NCBI RefSeq assembly: GCF_018613835.1 | Contig: NZ_JAGGPM010000001.1 | Coordinates: 1 to 57,492, forward strand | Source of the DNA: Arthrobacter sp. ISL-5 | GTDB lineage: Bacteria > Actinomycetota > Actinomycetes > Actinomycetales > Micrococcaceae | Direction: 5' to 3' | DNA: 57,492 bases | Shown here: in pieces, positions 1 through 10,818 of the stretch | Layout: every line of letters begins with the position of its first letter | Position numbering within the stretch: the stretch's first letter is position 1 | Program-made: the position numbers and the translations under genes | The notes under the pieces: generated by a model | Seen by the model: the letters and a program-made list of their open reading frames with translations, nothing else | What the model was told of the DNA's origin: nothing | Databases searched by the model: none

Positions 1-336
1 CACCCGGCACCACCACAACCAAACGGTCGCGGATCGCTCCGGAGCAACTTTTCAAACTTACCCGCTCGCTTCCTCCGTGTCAAATCGGCATCTGCGGCTC
101 CTCGATGCCTTGGGCATCTTAGCTGCTGTACCGACCAACTCCGGGGAGCGGCGCGGAAATAAACTCTACCACTACTTTGCGCTGCGGCCAACCCACCACC
201 GGAAGGGGCCGAAAAGGCCCGGAATCACGGGGATTCCGGGCCTTCTCGTCGCCCCGACTGGAGGTCCATTGGTGGGGTCCATTTGTGGGGTCCGTCAGCG
301 GCATCCGTTGGCCTCTGCGGACTGACCGCATGGTGC
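1..336. other. Non-coding left edge
   Basis: No convincing gene. The reading frames here are arginine-rich with no ribosome binding site or recognisable domain, and look like shadows of GC-rich DNA. The stretch holds the probable terminator of the maltokinase-glgB gene at 214-244 and a few direct copies of TGGGGTCC around 250-290. Confidence 0.6.
214..244 (-). terminator. Probable terminator of the glgE-treS-glgB operon
   Basis: A perfect 13-bp stem (AAGGCCCGGAATC / GATTCCGGGCCTT) with a 5-nt loop. Read on the minus strand it is followed by TTTTC, about 95 nt beyond the glgB stop codon. The T run is short, so efficiency is uncertain. Confidence 0.65.
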
Positions 337-3300
337 TTAAGTCAGCGGTCCGCCTGGCAGTGCCGCGCCGCCGTCTTCGGCCGCGGGTCCGGCCGATGCC
401 GCGGGTGCCGGTCCGGCCGATGCCGCGGGTGCCGGTCCGGCCGATACCGCAGCTGCGCCCGCGGCAGTGCCGCTTGCGACCTCTCCGATGCCGGCGGGCT
501 TGAAGTAGGCGACACCCAGCGGGGGCAGAGTCACGGTCAGGGTTGCGGGCTGACCGTCGATGCCCTCGTCCTCCGCCGTCAGGGTCCCGCCGTTGAGGAC
601 ACCCGATCCCCCGTATGCGGGCGCATCGGTGTTGAGTACTTCCATCCAAGCGCCGGTGGACGGCACTCCCAGGGCGTAACCCTCATGCGGCCCGCCCGAG
701 AAGTTGACCGCGCAGACCAACGGGTTTCCCTCGGTGTCCCAGCGGACGAATGTCAGGACGTTGCGGTCCGCGTCGGCTCCGTTGATCCACTGGAATCCGC
801 CGGGCTCGTTGTCCCGCGAGTACATCGCTGGAGTGGACTTGTACAGTTCGTTCAGGTCCTTGGTCAGCAGCTGCAGGCCCCGGTGCGCCGGGATGTCCGC
901 CAGCCACCAGTCGAGTCCGTGCTGTTCGGACCATTCGGCTTCCTGGCCGAACTCGGTGCCCATGAAGATGAGCTGCTTGCCGGGATGCGCCCACTGGTAA
1001 CCAAGGAACGCGCGGAGGTTGGCCAACTGCTGCCAGCGGTCGCCGGGCATCTTGCGGAGCATGGACCCCTTGCCGTGGACCACCTCGTCGTGGCTGATGG
1101 GCAGGAGGAAGTTCTCGGTGAAGGCATAGACCATCGAGAACGTAACCGTGCCGTGGTGCCATTTCCGGTTGACGGGATCCTCAGAGGCGTACTTGAGCGA
1201 GTCGTGCATCCAGCCCATGTTCCACTTGAGTCCGAAGCCGAGGCCGCCGTGGCTGGTCGGTGCCGTGACGCCGGGGAATGCAGTGGACTCCTCCGCGATC
1301 ATGACCACTCCCGGATGGGTCTTGTACACCGTGGCGGTGGTCTCCTGAAGGAATGAAATGGCCTCCAGGTTTTCCCGCCCGCCGAACCTGTTCGGCTGCC
1401 ATTGGCCGTCTTCGCGTGAGTAGTCCAGATACAGCATGGACGCTACGGCATCCACGCGCAGGCCGTCGATGTGGAACTCGTCCAGCCAGTAAAGCGCGTT
1501 GGCGACCAGGAAGTTGCGGACCTCGGTGCGCCCGAAATCGAAGATCAGGGTGCCCCAGTCCGGGTGCTCCCCCAGGTTGGGATCGGCGTGTTCGTAAAGG
1601 GGCTGCCCGTCAAACTGGGCCAGGGCCCAGTTGTCCTTGGGGAAGTGTGCCGGCACCCAGTCCAGGATGACGCCAATACCGGCCTGGTGCAGAGCATCCA
1701 CCAGGTAACGGAACTCGTCGGGGTGGCCGAAGCGGGACGTCGGTGCGAAGTAGGACGTGACCTGGTAGCCCCAAGAGCCGCCGAAGGGGTGCTCGGCCAC
1801 CGGCATGAATTCAACGTGGCTGAAGCCCAGCCACTTCACATACTCCACGAGCTCCTTGGCCAGCTCGCGGTAGGTCAGGCCCAACCGCCAGGATCCGAGG
1901 TGCACCTCGTACACGCTCATGGGCGAGTTATGGGGGTCCAGCTCGGCGCGCGCCTTCATCCAGGCCTCGTCCTCGAACCGGTAGTGGGACTCGACCACCC
2001 TGGAGGCGGTCAGCGGCGGCACCTCCGTGCCGAAGGCCAGGGGGTCGGCCTTCTCCACCCAGTAGCCGCCTTTGGCCTTGATCTCGAATTTGTAGCACGC
2101 CCCTGCTGAAACACCGGGGACGAACAGTTCCCACACACCGGAGGACCCGAGGGAGCGCAGTGAATTTTCGCGGCCGTCCCATGCATTGAAGTCGCCCTTG
2201 AGCCGCACGGCTTCGGCATTGGGAGCCCACACGGCGAACGACACGCCGTCAACGTCGCCCAGAGTGGACTTGTAGTGCTGCACATGTGCGCCAAGCACCT
2301 CCCAGAGCTTCTCGTGGCGGCCCTCACCGATCAGGTGCAGATCCACTTCGCCGACGGTGGGGAGGTAGCGGTACGGATCGTCCACGGTCACCGGCTCCGC
2401 GCCTTCGTACGTCACCTCAAGACGGTAGTCCGGCACGTGGCCGGCCTGCAGGGGCTCGACGACGGCAACCCACACGCCGTCGGCCTCGTGGGTCATGGGC
2501 ACGGTGCCCGCGACGGTAACCACGTTGACCGCTTCGGCCAGGTGCTTTACGGTGCGGATGGTTACGTGGCCGTAGTCATCGAGGTGGGCGCCAAGCACCG
2601 AGTGCGGCGCGTGGTGTTCGCCAGCCGCCACCTGCGTAAGCGTGTGCGCATCCACGTGCAACGGCGCGTGGTGGCTGTCGGTATGTGCAGAGCCTGTCAT
2701 TTTCTTACCTTCCGCTGCGGCACCGGCCGGTTCGCCGGGGCCTTTACTGCTGAGGAGCCGCCTGGACGCATTGACCGGAATGGCCAGCCAGCCGGGCCTG
2801 TTGCGTAATTCATAAACGACTTCGTACAACGCCTTGTCCAGCCACAATGCCACAAAGAGCGGCGACTTCCGGTCAATCGTGCCGGGCGTGACTTCGGAGT
2901 ATCCCGCGAGGAAGGCCTCGGCGCAGTCGTCGACCCAGGATTCGGGCACGCGGGCATCGGTTCGCTCCCGCTCCGCAGCACCGGCGGCGTAGTCAAAGGA
3001 GCGCAGCATGCCCACCACGTCCCGCAGCGGCACGTCGGGAAAGTTGCGTTCCGAGATGGGCCGCATGGGCTCACCCTCGAAATCGAGAATGGCCCACCGG
3101 TCCGGTACGCCGCCGCTGCCGGGAACCTGGAGGATCTGGCCCAAGTGGAGGTCTCCGTGGATGCGCTGCAGAGCACCGGCCGGGACACCCTCGAGGTGGC
3201 TGAGCAGGCTTTCCAGCTCCTCTTCATGAGGGCCGACGGCGGCACGGGCCTCCGTCCATGCCTGGCGGACGCGCTGGGCTACTCCGGGGGCGATGACGCC

Positions 3301-4179
3301 GCCCGGGACGGGTTCGGCGGAAACGCCGAGCGTTTCCGCGAGCCTGCGGTGGACCATGGCTGTTGCGTGGCCCAGGGCATGCGCCTCTGCAGTGAAGTCA
3401 ACTCCCCCGGCGGCGGCATCGACGGCCAGCCGCCAGGCATCCCGTCCGCCGGCCAGGAACTCGTGGGCGACCGCCAGTTCACCCTGGGCGCGGCCGGCGG
3501 GGGCGCCCTCCGGAGAGGCTCCCGGGGCCTGCCCCTCCTGGAGAAACCATTCGCCGGTGACCCAGCCCAAAGTGGCCGGCACTTCGGAAGTGCGGGCGGC
3601 AGAAAGGGCAGCCCCGACTTCCACTTCAGGATTGCGTCCGGCGGAAAGCACCCGGAAGAACTTCACGATGGCCGCGGAGACGCCGTCGTCCACTATCACT
3701 GAACTGTTGGACTGTTCACCGGAAAGGACCTTGACTGTCCCGGAAGCGCGCGGCAGGGGCTTGCCGGCCCCGGACAGATGACCGATGGCCATGCCGGCGG
3801 AAGCATCTCCTTCCGTACGCATGAGTTCCAGCCATTCCGCAATGAACACGCGGTCATGGACGGCATCGTAAATCCAGCGGTGGCCCAATTCGGCGTCGTC
3901 ACTTTCGCCGATCAGCGCGCGCTCGGCGCCGGGCAGCGGTTCGCTGCGGTAGCTCAGCGGCACCTGCACCACATCGGTGCGGCGGGCGCCGTCGGCCGTC
4001 TCGGAAACCACAGCGGCGAGGAACACCTCGAGGCCCACCTTGCCCGAGGCGTCGTTGAGGATGAGTCCGCCCACCGGTGCCAGCGAAAATTCGGCAGATT
4101 TCACCGGGAACCAGCGCTGGCGCGGCAGCCAGCTGCGGAGCAGTTGTTCGAGCGTGGGTGTCAGAGTGGATTGGCTCAT
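337..4179 (-). CDS. glgB: Fused maltokinase / 1,4-alpha-glucan branching enzyme
   Basis: About 1280 residues, close to the sum of a maltokinase and a branching enzyme. Residues 1 to about 480 are a maltokinase (Mak/Pep2), which makes maltose 1-phosphate from maltose and ATP; the kinase-like HGDLHLGQ carries D343 and the metal site is DFEGEP (D366). Residues from about 494 are GH13 GlgB, which adds alpha-1,6 branches, with the LRVDA nucleophile at D910, the acid/base in IAEES at E963 and the SHDEV motif. A low-complexity Ala/Pro tail ends the protein. I chose ATG 4179 rather than TTG 4191 because GAGGG lies just upstream. The stop of treS is one base before this start, so the genes are probably translationally coupled. 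An internal ATG at 2700 with GGAAGG upstream sits exactly at the domain junction. Confidence 0.95.
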   Translation of the reverse strand: MSQSTLTPTLEQLLRSWLPRQRWFPVKSAEFSLAPVGGLILNDASGKVGLEVFLAAVVSETADGARRTDVVQVPLSYRSEPLPGAERALIGESDDAELGHRWIYDAVHDRVFIAEWLELMRTEGDASAGMAIGHLSGAGKPLPRASGTVKVLSGEQSNSSVIVDDGVSAAIVKFFRVLSAGRNPEVEVGAALSAARTSEVPATLGWVTGEWFLQEGQAPGASPEGAPAGRAQGELAVAHEFLAGGRDAWRLAVDAAAGGVDFTAEAHALGHATAMVHRRLAETLGVSAEPVPGGVIAPGVAQRVRQAWTEARAAVGPHEEELESLLSHLEGVPAGALQRIHGDLHLGQILQVPGSGGVPDRWAILDFEGEPMRPISERNFPDVPLRDVVGMLRSFDYAAGAAERERTDARVPESWVDDCAEAFLAGYSEVTPGTIDRKSPLFVALWLDKALYEVVYELRNRPGWLAIPVNASRRLLSSKGPGEPAGAAAEGKKMTGSAHTDSHHAPLHVDAHTLTQVAAGEHHAPHSVLGAHLDDYGHVTIRTVKHLAEAVNVVTVAGTVPMTHEADGVWVAVVEPLQAGHVPDYRLEVTYEGAEPVTVDDPYRYLPTVGEVDLHLIGEGRHEKLWEVLGAHVQHYKSTLGDVDGVSFAVWAPNAEAVRLKGDFNAWDGRENSLRSLGSSGVWELFVPGVSAGACYKFEIKAKGGYWVEKADPLAFGTEVPPLTASRVVESHYRFEDEAWMKARAELDPHNSPMSVYEVHLGSWRLGLTYRELAKELVEYVKWLGFSHVEFMPVAEHPFGGSWGYQVTSYFAPTSRFGHPDEFRYLVDALHQAGIGVILDWVPAHFPKDNWALAQFDGQPLYEHADPNLGEHPDWGTLIFDFGRTEVRNFLVANALYWLDEFHIDGLRVDAVASMLYLDYSREDGQWQPNRFGGRENLEAISFLQETTATVYKTHPGVVMIAEESTAFPGVTAPTSHGGLGFGLKWNMGWMHDSLKYASEDPVNRKWHHGTVTFSMVYAFTENFLLPISHDEVVHGKGSMLRKMPGDRWQQLANLRAFLGYQWAHPGKQLIFMGTEFGQEAEWSEQHGLDWWLADIPAHRGLQLLTKDLNELYKSTPAMYSRDNEPGGFQWINGADADRNVLTFVRWDTEGNPLVCAVNFSGGPHEGYALGVPSTGAWMEVLNTDAPAYGGSGVLNGGTLTAEDEGIDGQPATLTVTLPPLGVAYFKPAGIGEVASGTAAGAAAVSAGPAPAASAGPAPAASAGPAAEDGGAALPGGPLT
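386..457 (+). repeat. 24-nt tandem repeat in the 3' end of glgB
   Basis: Two identical 24-nt units (386-409, 410-433) and a third diverged one (434-457). On the minus strand they encode an Ala/Pro/Gly eight-residue repeat (AGPAPAAS) in the C-terminal tail of the branching enzyme. The unit is a whole number of codons, so copy-number change would not break the frame. Confidence 0.85.
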
Positions 4180-4180
4180 G

Positions 4181-5977
4181 TCAGCCCTCAATGGACAGGA
4201 TCGGCATCGCCTGGGTGAACGGGGACGCCGGGTTGGAGGTCGCCGAGCGGACCCGCAGCCAGAAGAAATCGTGGCTGCCCAGGGTCAGGGTCAGGTTCCC
4301 GTCGTCACCGATACCCGGAAACGGCTGCCCGCCAAAAACGTCCCGGAGCCCGCGGCCGGCAAACTGCGGGACCCTCAACGTTGTAGCCACCGGATGCTGC
4401 GAGAGGTTGAAGGCGCACAGGATGGACTCGGCCGGCTCACCTGCCGCGTTGCCCTCCGGCAGTTCGCGCAGGTAGGCCAGGACGACGTCGTGGTCGGCTT
4501 CGACGTGCTTGAACCCGCCGAGGCCGAACGCCGCGTGGTTCCGCCGGACGCTCAGGATCTGGCGGGTCCAGCGCAACAGGGATCCGGAGTGCGCGGCCTC
4601 AGCCTCCACATTCGCCATGCTGTAGTTGTAGACCAGCGACTGGATCACCGGCAGGTACAGCTTGCCCGGGTCGGCGTTGGAGAATCCCGCGTTGCGGTCC
4701 GGGTTCCACTGCATGGGCGTGCGGACGGCGTCGCGGTCTTCGAGCCAGATGTTGTCGCCCATGGCGATTTCGTCCCCGTAGTACAGAAAGGGGCTGCCCG
4801 GCAGGGACAGCAGCATGGCATTGATGAGCTCAATCTCTGCCCTGGAATTATCCAGCAGCGGCGCCAACCTGCGCCTGATGCCGATGTTGGCCCGCATGCG
4901 GGGGTCCGGGGCGTACCAGCCGAGCATGGCAGCCCGTTCATCCGCGGTGACCATTTCCAGCGTCAGTTCGTCGTGGTTCCGAAGGAACGTTCCCCATTGG
5001 GCGCCCTCCGGAATCTCCGGTGTGTCGTGCATGGTCTCGATGATCGGGGCCGCCTTCTGATCACGCAGCGCGTAGTACAGCCGCGGCATGATGGGAAAGT
5101 GGAACGCCATATGGCATTCCGGCTCTTCCTCGGTGCCGAAGTATTCCACCACCTCGTTGGGCGGCTGGTTGGCCTCAGCGATGATCACCCTGCCCGGGTA
5201 GCTGTCGTCCACCATTTTCCGCAGCTTGCGCAGGAAGTCATGGGTGGCGGGCAGGTTTTCGCAGTTGGTGCCCTCTTCCTCGAACAGGTACGGGATGGCG
5301 TCGGCCCGGAAGCCGTCGATCCCCTGATCCAGCCAGAACCGCACGACGTCGAACAGTGCGTCGATGACCTTCGGATTCTCGAAATTCAGGTCCGGCTGGT
5401 GGCTGAAAAAACGGTGCCAGAAGAACTGGCGCCGGATGGGGTCGAAGGTCCAGTTGGACTCCTCCGTGTCCACGAAGATGATGCGGGCGTCCTGGTACTT
5501 CTCATCAGTGTCGCTCCACACGTAGAAGTCCCCGAACGGACCGTCCGGATCCTTCCGGGACTCCTGGAACCACGGGTGCTGGTCCGAGGTGTGGTTCAGC
5601 GGCAGGTCAATGATGACCCGGACTCCGCGGGCATGTGCCTCAGCCACCAGCCGCTTGAAATCGCTGATGGTGCCGAACTCGTCCAGTACGGAGTTGTAGT
5701 CCGAAATGTCATAGCCGCCGTCCCGCAGCGGTGACTGGAAGAACGGCGGAAGCCAGAGGCAGTCCACCCCCAGCCACTGCAGGTAATCGAGTTTCTCGAT
5801 CAGGCCATGGAAGTCGCCTGAGCCGTCGCCGTTGGCGTCCGCAAAACCCCGGACAAGCACTTCATAGAACACCGCCTTCCGGTACCACAGGGGATCGTGC
5901 TGCAATCCGGGCGCGTTGAGCTCGAACGAACTCTTGGGTGTGAAGTGATGAGCCGGGTTCTGCGGGCTGAAACTCAC
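4181..5977 (-). CDS. treS: Trehalose synthase / maltose alpha-D-glucosyltransferase
   Basis: 598 residues, a GH13 enzyme that interconverts trehalose and maltose in the cytoplasm and so feeds maltose to the maltokinase encoded next. The N-terminal [10 protein letters not shown] and the full GH13 set are present: GFRADA nucleophile D226, IIAEAN acid/base E268 and RNHDE D336. Length is normal for bacterial TreS without a fused kinase; here the kinase is fused to GlgB instead. The start is GTG 5977, with GGAGG about 9 nt upstream and only 6 nt after the glgE stop. It forms the middle gene of a glgE-treS-mak/glgB operon. Confidence 0.95.
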   Translation of the reverse strand: MSFSPQNPAHHFTPKSSFELNAPGLQHDPLWYRKAVFYEVLVRGFADANGDGSGDFHGLIEKLDYLQWLGVDCLWLPPFFQSPLRDGGYDISDYNSVLDEFGTISDFKRLVAEAHARGVRVIIDLPLNHTSDQHPWFQESRKDPDGPFGDFYVWSDTDEKYQDARIIFVDTEESNWTFDPIRRQFFWHRFFSHQPDLNFENPKVIDALFDVVRFWLDQGIDGFRADAIPYLFEEEGTNCENLPATHDFLRKLRKMVDDSYPGRVIIAEANQPPNEVVEYFGTEEEPECHMAFHFPIMPRLYYALRDQKAAPIIETMHDTPEIPEGAQWGTFLRNHDELTLEMVTADERAAMLGWYAPDPRMRANIGIRRRLAPLLDNSRAEIELINAMLLSLPGSPFLYYGDEIAMGDNIWLEDRDAVRTPMQWNPDRNAGFSNADPGKLYLPVIQSLVYNYSMANVEAEAAHSGSLLRWTRQILSVRRNHAAFGLGGFKHVEADHDVVLAYLRELPEGNAAGEPAESILCAFNLSQHPVATTLRVPQFAGRGLRDVFGGQPFPGIGDDGNLTLTLGSHDFFWLRVRSATSNPASPFTQAMPILSIEG

Positions 5978-5983
5978 TTGAGG

Positions 5984-8056
5984 CTACCTCCGGATGTTCA
6001 GAATGTGTGCAGGTTCAACATGGGCATCGAGTCTGACGTAGTTGTATTCGCCCCACTCCCACGTCTCGCCCGAGATCAGGTCATCGACACGGAAGCCGCC
6101 GTTCGCGGTGAGGTCATCGGGGTCGAGGTGCAGAGCGGCGAGATCAAGCGAAACCGTGCTTTCCCGCGTGCTGTGCGGGTCCACATTGACCACCACGATG
6201 ATGGTGTCCTTCGTGCCGTCCGGAAGGGTCTTGTGCTTGGAATACACGATGGTGGCGTCGTCGGTGCTGTGGTGCAGCGTCAGGTTCTGCAGGTCAGCCA
6301 GCGCCGGGTGGGCCTTCCGGATTTCGTTAAGCCGGGTCAGGTACGGCGCGAGGGTCCGGCCGGACGCGTTGGCCGCGTCCCAGTCACGGGCCTTGTACTC
6401 GAACTTCTCATTGTCGATGTACTCCTCAGCCCCTGGCCGGGCCACATGCTCGTACAGCTCGTAGCCGGCGTAGACACCCCACAGCGGGCTGGCGGTGGCA
6501 GCGAGGGCTGCCCGGATCTTGAACGCGGCGGGCCCGCCGTACTGCAGGTACTCGGTGAGGATGTCCGGCGTGTTGACGAAGAAGTTCGGCCGGAAGTAGG
6601 CCGGCGACACGTGGCTGACCTCCTGGAAGTACGCCTCGAGTTCCTTCTTGGTGTTGCGCCAGGTGAAGTACGTGTAGGACTGCTGGAAGCCTGCCCTGCC
6701 CAGCGCATGCATCATGGCGGGCCGGGTGAAGGCCTCGGCGAGGAACACGACTTCCGGGTTCTTCTTGTTGACCTTCGCGATGAGCCATTCCCAGAACCAC
6801 ACGGGCTTGGTGTGGGGGTTGTCCACGCGGAAGATCTTCACACCGTGGCTGACCCAGAGCTGGACGATGCGCAGGATTTCCTTGGACAGGCCCTCGGGAT
6901 CGTTGTCGAAGTTGAGGGGATAGATGTCCTGGTACTTCTTCGGCGGGTTTTCCGCGTAGGCGATGCTGCCGTCCACCCGCGTGGTGAACCACTCCGGATT
7001 CGTCTGCACCCAGGGGTGATCCGGCGCCGCCTGCAGCGCAAAGTCAAGTGCCACTTCCAGGCCGAGTTCGTTGGCCCGCGCCACAAAGGCATCGAAGTCC
7101 TCAAAGGTTCCGAGGTCCGGGTGGATGGCGTCGTGGCCGCCTTCCTTCGAACCGATGGCCCAAGGCGAACCAGGATCGTGGGGACCGGCAATCAGGGTGT
7201 TGTTCGGGCCCTTGCGGTGCTGCACACCGATCGGGTGAATGGGCGGCATGTAGATGACGTCGAACCCCATGCCGACGACGGCGTCCAGCCTTTTGGCCGC
7301 AGTCCGGAAGTTGCCGGACGTCCATTCGCCCGTCGAATGGTCCCGGACGGCGCCTTCCGACCGGGGGAAGAACTCATACCAGGCCCCGCGGCCGGCGAGG
7401 TCCCGCTCAACCAGCAGCGGAAAGGCTTCGGAGGCAGCGACCAGCTCGCGGATCGGTTCGCGGTCAACGACGGCGGCCACCCCCTCGCCGAAGCCCGCCG
7501 CCAGCCGCTCCTCGGCGGACAGCGACGTGTCGGACAGCACCGAGGCGGCGGTCCGGAGGGTTCGCCTGTCGTCGGAGTTCCGCGAAGGATCTTCGGCAGC
7601 CTGGGACAGCAATGCGGCCCCTTCGTCGAGCATCAGCTCGACGTCGATGCCCGCCTCGACTTTGACCTCGGCGTTGTGGTGCCACGTGCCGTAGCGGTCG
7701 TGCCAGGCCTCGATGACGAACGACCAGGTGCCGGTTGAGGTCGGCGTCAGCAGGCCTTCCCAGAGGTCCGTACCCTTGCCCCGGTCCCCGGGCGGGGGCT
7801 GCAGGCGTACGCGCTGGCGTTCCTTGCCTTTCGGATCCAGGAGGACCGCGCTCACGCCAAGCTGGTCATGGCCTTCGCGGAAGGACCGGGCACTGACCAC
7901 GATTCCCTCGCCGGGGAGGGCCTTGGCCGGGAACTTCCCCCCTTCGACAACAGGCTGAACGTCCGTGATCGGGAAGCGGCCGAACCGGAGGCCGTCCGTA
8001 ATCGAATTTTTCGGCGTTTGCTTTGCAGGGGCACTGGTTCGGGTGTTAGTCGTCAC
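5984..8056 (-). CDS. glgE: Alpha-1,4-glucan:maltose-1-phosphate maltosyltransferase
   Basis: 690 residues. GlgE extends linear alpha-1,4-glucan by two glucose units at a time from maltose 1-phosphate, the product of the maltokinase encoded downstream. The family's N-terminal beta domain precedes a GH13_3 catalytic barrel; IFRVDNPHTKP gives the nucleophile D412 and VFLAEAFTRP the acid/base E441. The start is GTG 8056, 7 nt after a TAACGT box, so translation is probably leaderless. First gene of the leftward operon and divergent from glgP. Confidence 0.96.
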   Translation of the reverse strand: MTTNTRTSAPAKQTPKNSITDGLRFGRFPITDVQPVVEGGKFPAKALPGEGIVVSARSFREGHDQLGVSAVLLDPKGKERQRVRLQPPPGDRGKGTDLWEGLLTPTSTGTWSFVIEAWHDRYGTWHHNAEVKVEAGIDVELMLDEGAALLSQAAEDPSRNSDDRRTLRTAASVLSDTSLSAEERLAAGFGEGVAAVVDREPIRELVAASEAFPLLVERDLAGRGAWYEFFPRSEGAVRDHSTGEWTSGNFRTAAKRLDAVVGMGFDVIYMPPIHPIGVQHRKGPNNTLIAGPHDPGSPWAIGSKEGGHDAIHPDLGTFEDFDAFVARANELGLEVALDFALQAAPDHPWVQTNPEWFTTRVDGSIAYAENPPKKYQDIYPLNFDNDPEGLSKEILRIVQLWVSHGVKIFRVDNPHTKPVWFWEWLIAKVNKKNPEVVFLAEAFTRPAMMHALGRAGFQQSYTYFTWRNTKKELEAYFQEVSHVSPAYFRPNFFVNTPDILTEYLQYGGPAAFKIRAALAATASPLWGVYAGYELYEHVARPGAEEYIDNEKFEYKARDWDAANASGRTLAPYLTRLNEIRKAHPALADLQNLTLHHSTDDATIVYSKHKTLPDGTKDTIIVVVNVDPHSTRESTVSLDLAALHLDPDDLTANGGFRVDDLISGETWEWGEYNYVRLDAHVEPAHILNIRR

Positions 8057-8063
8057 AGGCTCG

Positions 8064-8069
8064 ACGTTA
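8064..8069 (-). promoter_or_regulatory. -10 box of a leaderless glgE promoter
   Basis: TAACGT on the minus strand, 7 nt before GTG 8056. A possible -35 (TTAGCA, 8088-8093) lies 18 nt further upstream. There is no ribosome binding site. Confidence 0.6.
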
Positions 8070-8174
8070 GCGAGAAACGGGTCGAATTGCTAAGCCTGCG
8101 ATCCTAATTTGTGAACTGATTCGTCATTTACCGGAAAGTAATCGAATGCAGTTCCTGCCGTTCATCTTGTCGGT

Positions 8175-8180
8175 TAGTGT
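8175..8180 (+). promoter_or_regulatory. -10 box of a leaderless glgP promoter
   Basis: TAGTGT, 7 nt before GTG 8188. The -35 region is poor (TTCCTG). Confidence 0.5.
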
Positions 8181-8187
8181 GGCGCAG

Positions 8188-10806
8188 GTGAAGGCAATCC
8201 GCAGATTTACCGTCCGTACCGTTCTTCCCGAACCGATTCGGCCGCTTGCCCGTTTGGCCACAAACCTTCGCTGGTCCTGGCACCGGCCGACGAGGGAACT
8301 TTTCGAGGGGCTCAACCCCAAAGTATGGGCTGAAAGCGACAACGATCCGGTGAGCTTCCTGGGACTTGTGGGCCGCGAGGAAATGCACCGGCTGGCCACT
8401 GACCAGGATGTGGTGGCCCGTGTGCAGGCTGCGGCGGATGACCTCGACCGGTACCTTCAAGAGCCCCGCTGGTACCAGAGCCTGGGTCAGGACGCCCCTG
8501 CGTCCGTTGCCTACTTCTCCCCCGAATTCGGCATCACGGAAGTTCTGCCCCAGTACTCGGGCGGCCTCGGCATCCTCGCGGGTGACCACCTGAAGGCGGC
8601 CTCCGATCTGGGCGTTCCGCTGATCGGAGTTGGACTCCTCTATCAGGCCGGCTACTTCAAACAGTCCCTGTCCCGCGACGCCTGGCAGCAGGAGACCTAT
8701 CCGGTGATTGACCCGGACGGCCTGCCGCTGACGCTGCTGCGCGAGCCCTCCGCGGACGGCAACGGCAAGCCCATCCAGATCGCGCTGCCGCTGCCCAACG
8801 CGCGGCGCCTATTGGCGCACATCTGGCGTGCCGACGTCGGGCGTGTCCCCCTTCTGCTGCTCGACTCCAACGTCCCGGGCAATGACGACGCCGCCCGCGG
8901 AATCACCGACCGCCTCTACGGCGGCGGAGGCGACCACCGGCTGCAGCAGGAGCTCCTGCTGGGCATGGGCGGTGTGAAGGCGCTGCGGGTCTACCAGAGG
9001 CTTACGGGCACCACCGCGCCGGAGGTGTTCCACACCAATGAAGGCCACGCCGGGTTCCTGGGCATCGAGCGGATCCAGGAGCTGATGGCCGGGGAGCAGG
9101 CCCTCACGTTCGACGAGGCCCTCGCCGCCGGACGCGCGTCCACCGTGTTCACCACCCACACCCCCGTTCCGGCCGGCATCGACCGGTTTGAAACAGCGCA
9201 GATACAGCATTTCTTCGAAGCAGGCCTTGCACCGGATGTTCCCCTCTCGCGGATCCTGGACCTCGGCCGGGAGGACTTCGCCGACGGAAACCCGTTCCTC
9301 TTCAACATGGCCGTCATGGGTCTCCGGCTTGCGCAGCGGGCCAACGGCGTGGCCAAGCTCCACGGTGAGGTGTCACGGGGCATGTTCTCTGCGCTGTGGC
9401 CGGGATTCGACCACTCCGAGGTGCCCATAACCTCCGTGACCAACGGCGTGCACGTTCCCACCTGGGTGGATTCGCGCATTTCGAAGCTTGCCCGGAAGCG
9501 CTTCGGCCCCGAGGCGGAAGTCAACGGCCGCTGGGACCTCGCCTACAACGTCAGCGACGCCGATGTCTGGGCGCTGCGCCGTGAAATGCGTGTCTCCCTG
9601 GTCGAGGACGTCCGGCGCAGGCTGCGTGCGGCCTGGAAGAAGCGGGGGGCTGCGGACGCCGAGCTGGCCTGGACCGGCTCCGTGCTGGATCCGGACATCC
9701 TCACCATCGGATTCGCCAGGCGCGTGCCCACCTACAAGCGGCTGACACTGATGCTGCGCGAGCCGGAACGGCTGAAGGCCCTCCTGCTGCACAAGGAGCA
9801 CCCCATCCAGCTGGTCATCGCGGGGAAGTCGCACCCGGCGGACGACGCCGGGAAGAAAATGATCCAGGACCTGGTCCGCTTCACCGACGATCCCGCCGTC
9901 CGCCACCGCATCGTGTTCCTGCCGAACTACGACATCGCCATGGCCAGGACGCTGTTCCCGGGCTGCGACGTCTGGCTGAACAACCCGCTGCGTCCGCTGG
10001 AAGCCTGCGGCACGTCCGGCATGAAGGCGGCCATCAACGGGTCCCTCAACCTGTCGGTGCTCGACGGCTGGTGGGATGAGATGTACGACGGCGAGAACGG
10101 CTGGGCGATTCCGACCGCCAACAACGGTGCTTCCGCCGAGGAACGGGACGACATCGAGGCAGCTGCGCTGTATGAGCTGCTCGAGACCCAGGTTGCGCCG
10201 CGTTTCTACGGCAACACCGTCTCCGAGTCGGCCGGCGCCGCGGGTCCGTCCGACTCCGGCCAGGAGAAGATCCCCACGCACTGGGTGTCCATGATCAAGC
10301 ACACGCTGGCCCACCTGGGCCCGGCCGTCTCGGCCGAACGGATGCTGCAGGACTACGTCAACATCCTGTACAGGCCCGCCGCAGTCTCAGGACGGCACGC
10401 GGTGGCCGATTCCTTCGCCCAGGCCAAAGCACTCGCAGCCTGGGTCTCAAAAGTCCGTGCGGCCTGGCCCCACCTCCACGTGGAGCATGTGGACTCCATG
10501 GGCGTGTCCGAGGAGCCGCAGATCGGTGACACGCTGCAGGTCAACGCCTACGTGGGGCTGCACAACCTGTCGCCCAGCGACGTGTCCGTGGAGGTGGCTT
10601 ACGGCCAGGCGGAGGAAAACGACGAACTCGCCAACGTGACCTTCGTGGACCTGGAGCCCAAGGAGGAACTCGGCAACGGCCACTTCCTCTTCACCGGGTC
10701 CATCGTGATCGACCGCTCAGGGTCCTTCGGGTACACCGTCCGCGTGCTGCCCAAGCACGAAGCACTGGCGTCCAAGGCGGAACTGGGGCTGATCGTCAAC
10801 GCCTAG
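8188..10806 (+). CDS. glgP: Alpha-glucan phosphorylase
   Basis: About 872 residues. A GT35 glycogen/maltodextrin phosphorylase of the actinobacterial type, releasing glucose 1-phosphate from the non-reducing ends of alpha-glucan. The protein begins KAIRRFTVRTVLP; FSPEFG near residue 110 and the pyridoxal-phosphate segment GTSGMKAAINGS in the C-terminal half are clear. I prefer GTG 8188 to the upstream ATG 8146: the extra 14 codons do not look like family sequence, and a TANNNT box sits 7 nt before the GTG. It is transcribed away from glgE, so synthesis and breakdown share one control region of about 130 bp. Confidence 0.93.
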   Translation: MKAIRRFTVRTVLPEPIRPLARLATNLRWSWHRPTRELFEGLNPKVWAESDNDPVSFLGLVGREEMHRLATDQDVVARVQAAADDLDRYLQEPRWYQSLGQDAPASVAYFSPEFGITEVLPQYSGGLGILAGDHLKAASDLGVPLIGVGLLYQAGYFKQSLSRDAWQQETYPVIDPDGLPLTLLREPSADGNGKPIQIALPLPNARRLLAHIWRADVGRVPLLLLDSNVPGNDDAARGITDRLYGGGGDHRLQQELLLGMGGVKALRVYQRLTGTTAPEVFHTNEGHAGFLGIERIQELMAGEQALTFDEALAAGRASTVFTTHTPVPAGIDRFETAQIQHFFEAGLAPDVPLSRILDLGREDFADGNPFLFNMAVMGLRLAQRANGVAKLHGEVSRGMFSALWPGFDHSEVPITSVTNGVHVPTWVDSRISKLARKRFGPEAEVNGRWDLAYNVSDADVWALRREMRVSLVEDVRRRLRAAWKKRGAADAELAWTGSVLDPDILTIGFARRVPTYKRLTLMLREPERLKALLLHKEHPIQLVIAGKSHPADDAGKKMIQDLVRFTDDPAVRHRIVFLPNYDIAMARTLFPGCDVWLNNPLRPLEACGTSGMKAAINGSLNLSVLDGWWDEMYDGENGWAIPTANNGASAEERDDIEAAALYELLETQVAPRFYGNTVSESAGAAGPSDSGQEKIPTHWVSMIKHTLAHLGPAVSAERMLQDYVNILYRPAAVSGRHAVADSFAQAKALAAWVSKVRAAWPHLHVEHVDSMGVSEEPQIGDTLQVNAYVGLHNLSPSDVSVEVAYGQAEENDELANVTFVDLEPKEELGNGHFLFTGSIVIDRSGSFGYTVRVLPKHEALASKAELGLIVNA

Positions 10807-10818
10807 TCATCCAGGGTT

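Noticed and set aside
3977..5734. 585-residue plus-strand reading frame
   Set aside because: Lies wholly antisense to treS and the mak-glgB start; composition is Arg/Val/Gly-rich with no family sequence or ribosome binding site.
5897..7738. 613-residue plus-strand reading frame
   Set aside because: Antisense shadow of glgE, a by-product of GC-rich codon use.
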